A stretch of 64,000 nucleotides of DNA from the NCBI GenBank assembly GCA_029834535.1, contig JAQMWT010000081.1, forward strand, positions 216,750 through 280,749, in the 5' to 3' direction. Under the pieces are notes generated by a model. The model had not been told where the DNA came from. It made no database searches and saw only the letters and a list, made by a program, of their open reading frames with translations. The position numbers and the translations under genes were made by a program. The stretch's first letter is position 1, and every line of letters begins with the position of its first letter. This stretch comes from Chrysophaeum taylorii (lineage: Eukaryota; Sar; Pelagophyceae; Pelagomonadales; Pelagomonadaceae). This document shows, piece by piece, positions 60,603 to 64,000 of this stretch.

Positions 60603-61599
60603 GGTAAGGATCAGGTAGGCGCGAGAGCCAGACAGTGATCCTCCAAGCCGTCTACGGCGACCTCGCAGACTATTTCCACGACCCGCGGCGGCTCTTTCAG
60701 CGCGCCATTCTCACGCCCCGTCGAAACGATGTTGTCGATGCTGACAACGCGCGCATGACCGCGGCCTTTTTTTCCCGGAGACGAGGCGTCGGAGTTCTTT
60801 TCGGCAGACTAGGTTGGGTCGGAATACGACGCCTCGCTCTCAAGAGTCGAGTTTTGAACTCCCTGACAACCAACGGCATGCTGACTTTGATCGCGAGCTT
60901 AAAGTCTTCGCAACCTCGACCCGTCGCACGGCCACTGCAACGGTACCAGATACATGATCGATCGTGTCGTTGTCACCGAGGCTCCTCCAACCTGTATCCC
61001 TTAAGGCCCGCCGACGCCAAACGATCAACAAGAGCCAGGGCCAGACGCCCCGCGAGGTCCGCGTCCTCTTGCCCACAAGCCCGTCTTCTGCCACGTCCAG
61101 CTCTACGTGGCTCTCCGTCGATCTGCAACCCCCAGGATATCCTCTTCTGGGTCGACGACTCCACCCTACCCCACACGTGCTGCGCAATACCGATAAGCCC
61201 CCTCCCGGCTTCTACACGCGCACTGTAGGTGAACTTACTGTTACCAGGTGAACTTACTGGAACCAGGTGAACTTACGGAGGTTAGAGATTGGGACTAGGT
61301 GAAATTAGTGACCAGGCGAACTTACTGGGACCAAGTGAACTTACTGGTGTTTTTAGAGTAAACTCAAAGGTTAGCGGCGTGTGCGGATCAAAGCAGCTGA
61401 GATTGGCGGGGGTGAGAGCGACGAGTTCAAAGGAGAGGGGTGAGTGGATGCGAGCACGAGTGCGTTTACGCCGAATTTACTGGGGTTAGACTCAACTTAG
61501 AGATTGGGACTAGGTGAACTTACTGGACCAGGTGAACTTACTGGGGTTAGAGATTGGGACTAGGTGAACTTACTGGCGAACTTACTGGCCTGCACTTGT
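60603..61599 (+). mobile_element. decayed Helitron helicase C-terminus plus 3' tandem-repeat tail (right copy)
   Basis: Near-identical to 107-1115 in inverted orientation. ILQAVYGDL and RAILTPRRNDVVDADNARM come first, then in another frame TINKSQGQTPREVRVLLPT, then QLYVAL-type remnants. Frame breaks show it is dead. The tail from 61225 to 61590 is the same GTGAACTTACTGG array with the same unique core (61345-61440). It ends at GGCCTGCACTTGT as the left copy does, and starts with AAGGATCAGGTAGG, which the left copy has twice. There is no sign of the replication initiator (Rep) domain. Confidence 0.8.
61225..61590 (+). repeat. tandem array of GTGAACTTACTGG unit (right copy)
   Basis: About ten degenerate copies in two blocks separated by the unique core, matching the left array in reverse. 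Confidence 0.8.
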
Positions 61600-61723
61600 C
61601 TATATTTTATTCCTCTCTGTCACACATTATAATGAAAATTCAAAGGTCGTGAGAATGCTTGCGAAGACGATCGTACAAGGTGAAGTTGTGAGACCACGCA
61701 CAAGCGGTGCGCTTAAAGTGATT

Positions 61724-61801
61724 GTTGATGTGGCCGAGCGGTCTAAGGCGCCAGTTTAAGGCACTGGTCTTCGGGTGCGAGTTCGAATGTCGCCGTCAAC
61801 A
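61724..61801 (+). tRNA. tRNA-Leu (anticodon AAG)
   Basis: Acceptor GTTGATG pairs with CGTCAAC (one T-G wobble), with discriminator A. The D arm CCGAGCGGTCTAAGGC is type II. The anticodon stem CCAGT/ACTGG holds loop TTAAGGC, giving AAG, which reads CTT/CTC leucine codons. A long variable arm follows, as in Leu tRNAs. The T arm is GCGAG-TTCGAAT-GTCGC, with G at position 61 where C is almost invariant (pair 53-61 is G-G), so it may be a pseudogene or a variant. There is no intron and no encoded CCA. Confidence 0.75.
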
Positions 61802-62895
61802 TCGGAAGATTCGCGTTTGGTGGAACCCACTCTCCGTTGACGATGTTGTGGCGATTCTGCTGTTTTCACACACATGGCGTAAGATGGAGCTTGTTTCGCC
61901 CCGTAATCATCTTCATCTAGGCAAACTGGTCGTAGGCGTCAAAGATAAGCCTGTGGTAATCAATCGGAGGCCCTCAAGAGTTCATGACAGACAATCACCT
62001 CGAAAAGAAAGGAAGCGTGGTCCGCAATCCTTCGTGCGCAATTTCAATTTCGATGGCGTCGAGGGCGACGTCCCATATTTTTTCGTACGAAAGCTATCTT
62101 GGAATACGGCAAATCATAGCGGAACATTTCGTTTGTTGAAAACGTCAACCCAAACATGAATTTAACTTTCATGATCCAGAAAATGGCACAGAAAGATGCC
62201 AAAAAAAAATCTAAAACTCATCGACTATGGCAAAGGCGACGAGCCGCTCGGCAAATCATTCTCGATCGTGCAACCTGAGCGTTTATTTGGGCCTTCTTTG
62301 CAATAGACCGATGGCTTCGAGGAGAGAAGCGGGGCTTTCCGGGTTGTCGCAATGTCAATCAGTATTGAATACATTTCGGAATGAGTATTCTCGGATGATC
62401 CGTCAAACCCATAAAAAGAGCGATGTTCGAGGAATCCGACAATGAAATTGAAAGACTCCAGCTTTTCTCGAGGACGCTATCGTCAATTGCGGCAAAACAG
62501 GCCGCAGCCATTGCGACACAAAGTGCCTGTCATCGTAGTTGAGTCTGGTTTCGAATTACGTGCGGTCGGTTCCCAGGATTTGTTCTTCGTTTGTTCGTTC
62601 GTTCGAAGGGGCTTGCTTCCGCTTGTTTGTGGAAACCCCAAACATTCTTCTGTGAAGCAAAACTGCCACATCGGCCTCGTCATTAATAGTCTGTAGACGT
62701 TCCCCATACATCGCGAAACTAGATCTCTCAAGGGCGGCCCTCCGACTCATCGATATTGCAGGAAACGTCAAATACCACGACGGGAAAATGTAAAGCGGGT
62801 TGTGTAAAGTAAAGAAAAACAAAGGAGAAGCAACGGTGGAAGAGGAGAGCATATGAGGAGGTGACTTAGCAGCAGAAGGGGTCAACACATACACT
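61802..62895. other. 1.1-kb spacer, no gene recognised
   Basis: Between the tRNA and the 3' end of the Pmp-like gene. Base composition is lower in GC than the surrounding genes. Small frames (61722-62159, 62442-62696) have no recognisable motifs. Confidence 0.5.
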
Positions 62896-64000
62896 CTAAG
62901 AAACAGTCGTTGGCGACGACGTGTCCGGCACGTCGTGGATCTCGACATTGGTGACCCTTCCCTTAGATCTGGAATGGGGTGACGCTGGGGTAGAGTCTCC
63001 ATCTCCTTGAGTTACGGTGATCGCTGGAGTGGCTTCTCGAGGTGCAAAAGAGGGCGTTTTATTGTGAAGGACGTCGCCTAGACTTTGTCGCAACTTAAGC
63101 ATCTCGATCTTGACAGCGCTGACGATAATTTTTTCTTGGCGGACATCTCGTACGACGAGGACGGTAGAGTGGGTGACAGCAGCGACGAAGACGCTGATGA
63201 TAGCGTAGCCGAGACTACCGGAGTAAGCGCTCTCGTCTGCAGCGATATATAAAAGAATCATGGTGAGGATCAGCGTGAGCCATTGTATGTTCTCGAAGAA
63301 GATAGAATCACCTTCATCGAGGAACGGCTGGACTTCGCGATAGAAGCGAACTGACAAGAAGGCAATCAAGGTAGCGGTAGCTACTTGGGTCAAGGGTGTC
63401 CCTCCCATAAGTGTTGGAATGGTTGTTAGCGCCATGCGACGAAAAAGCTCGAAGACCTCGAAAAGGTAATACTCGGGGAGGTAAACGAACCACAGCGGAC
63501 GCAAGGGTTGGATGCCGTCGTCGGTGATACGTTTGTCAGCTATCGCTTGACAGCGCGCTCTTGACTCACATAGATTTTGGTGATCGATACGTGCGCGCCG
63601 GCCTTGGGCGTCGACGGGGTCGAGGTGGCTGCGGTTGCGATAAAGCATGACGGCGAAGAAGAATGGAATTCCAACGACGTGCGTGACCACGCAGATCCCG
63701 GCGTAGACGAGGTATGCATTGTATTTTGGTCCCGCAGCTCGGAGGGAGAGGTCGAATCGCGCATAGGCTTGCGTTTCGTTTGGATTGTTTGGATCGTCGT
63801 ACTCTTCCGTCGCAAAGAAGATCAGAACGACGTACGCCATGGGTGGATACGAAATGAACGTGACGACGACGAGCACGGCTAACGCCACGCGAGAGTCACT
63901 GATACGAGAATGTACTTTCATGCTGTTGTTGCCGTCCCTCTGCCGCGTCGTCGATGATCTGGACTGTCGGGTGGTGTAGCGAAACGAAGCATGTACCGGA
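62896..64000 (-). CDS. Pmp-like 7TM surface protein, C-terminal part (partial, runs off the window)
   Basis: Reading frame stays open to the window edge (26 codons before ATG 63921 have no stop), so the true start is outside. The visible part has about five membrane segments, with VVTHVVGIPFFFAVMLYRNRS closely matching VLTHVVGIPACFCLLLYRSRY of the protein at 33083-39010. The two also share YLPEYYLFEVFE/YRPGFWMFEVLV, the PFLDEGD/PFIEDAD loop and an R-D-x-R-Q/R-E tail. An extracellular Pmp-repeat region is expected upstream. The tail (about 70 residues) is Ser/Thr/Pro-rich and cytosolic, with no known motif. Likely role: surface adhesin or sensor. Confidence 0.85.
   Translation of the reverse strand, partial: PVHASFRYTTRQSRSSTTRQRDGNNSMKVHSRISDSRVALAVLVVVTFISYPPMAYVVLIFFATEEYDDPNNPNETQAYARFDLSLRAAGPKYNAYLVYAGICVVTHVVGIPFFFAVMLYRNRSHLDPVDAQGRRARIDHQNLCESRARCQAIADKRITDDGIQPLRPLWFVYLPEYYLFEVFELFRRMALTTIPTLMGGTPLTQVATATLIAFLSVRFYREVQPFLDEGDSIFFENIQWLTLILTMILLYIAADESAYSGSLGYAIISVFVAAVTHSTVLVVRDVRQEKIIVSAVKIEMLKLRQSLGDVLHNKTPSFAPREATPAITVTQGDGDSTPASPHSRSKGRVTNVEIHDVPDTSSPTTVS

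Overview
This is nuclear DNA of a photosynthetic eukaryote, most likely a stramenopile (heterokont) alga close to pelagophytes; the exact lineage is inference. Supporting signs are light-dependent protochlorophyllide reductase, a dioxygenase whose presequence carries AWAFVP (like the heterokont plastid motif ASAFAP), a complex I assembly factor, an anoctamin, EF-hand/PH/SEC14 proteins, at least one 46-nt spliceosomal-type intron, and polymorphic-membrane-protein-like surface proteins. Genes are GC-rich, mostly intronless and closely packed, so long antisense shadow ORFs are common. Many proteins carry homopolymer runs (E, S, T, H, Q) encoded by trinucleotide repeats.

Layout. 1-1115: decayed Helitron helicase fragment with a tandem-repeat tail, with an inverted partner at 60603-61599. 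1271-4071: homoserine kinase and ArgJ, convergent. 4331-4613: SINE-like insertion. 6614-13028: MFS/SEC14 fusion and EF-hand protein, convergent. 13440-14565: decayed LINE. 14622-22286: PDI-like protein, VCBS surface protein, SDR, and two unknowns. 22287-25232: gene-free, with a 237-bp GAAA array. 25233-32365: PDZ/PH/GRAM-like membrane protein and UDP-GlcNAc pyrophosphorylase. 33083-44330: giant Pmp-like 7TM protein, second VCBS protein, fatty acyl-AMP ligase, and a twin-CX9C NDUFAF8-like protein. 44594-45290: broken methyltransferase. 45803-53863: anoctamin, Rgp1-like fragment, RING protein, POR and a PhyH-type dioxygenase. 53864-61600: repeat-rich block with a second LINE interrupted by a SINE-like insertion. 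61724: tRNA-Leu. 62896-64000: C-terminal part of another Pmp-like gene running off the window.

The clearest functional links are the divergent POR/2OG-dioxygenase pair (protochlorophyllide is the known precursor branch for chlorophyll c), two paralogous pairs of surface proteins (VCBS and Pmp-like), and a 43-bp divergent promoter with tandem CRE-like boxes between the acyl-AMP ligase and NDUFAF8-like genes. The mobile elements form one nested system: a LINE family in two copies, a SINE-like family with (TTAG)n tails in three copies with target-site duplications, and Helitron-derived repeats.
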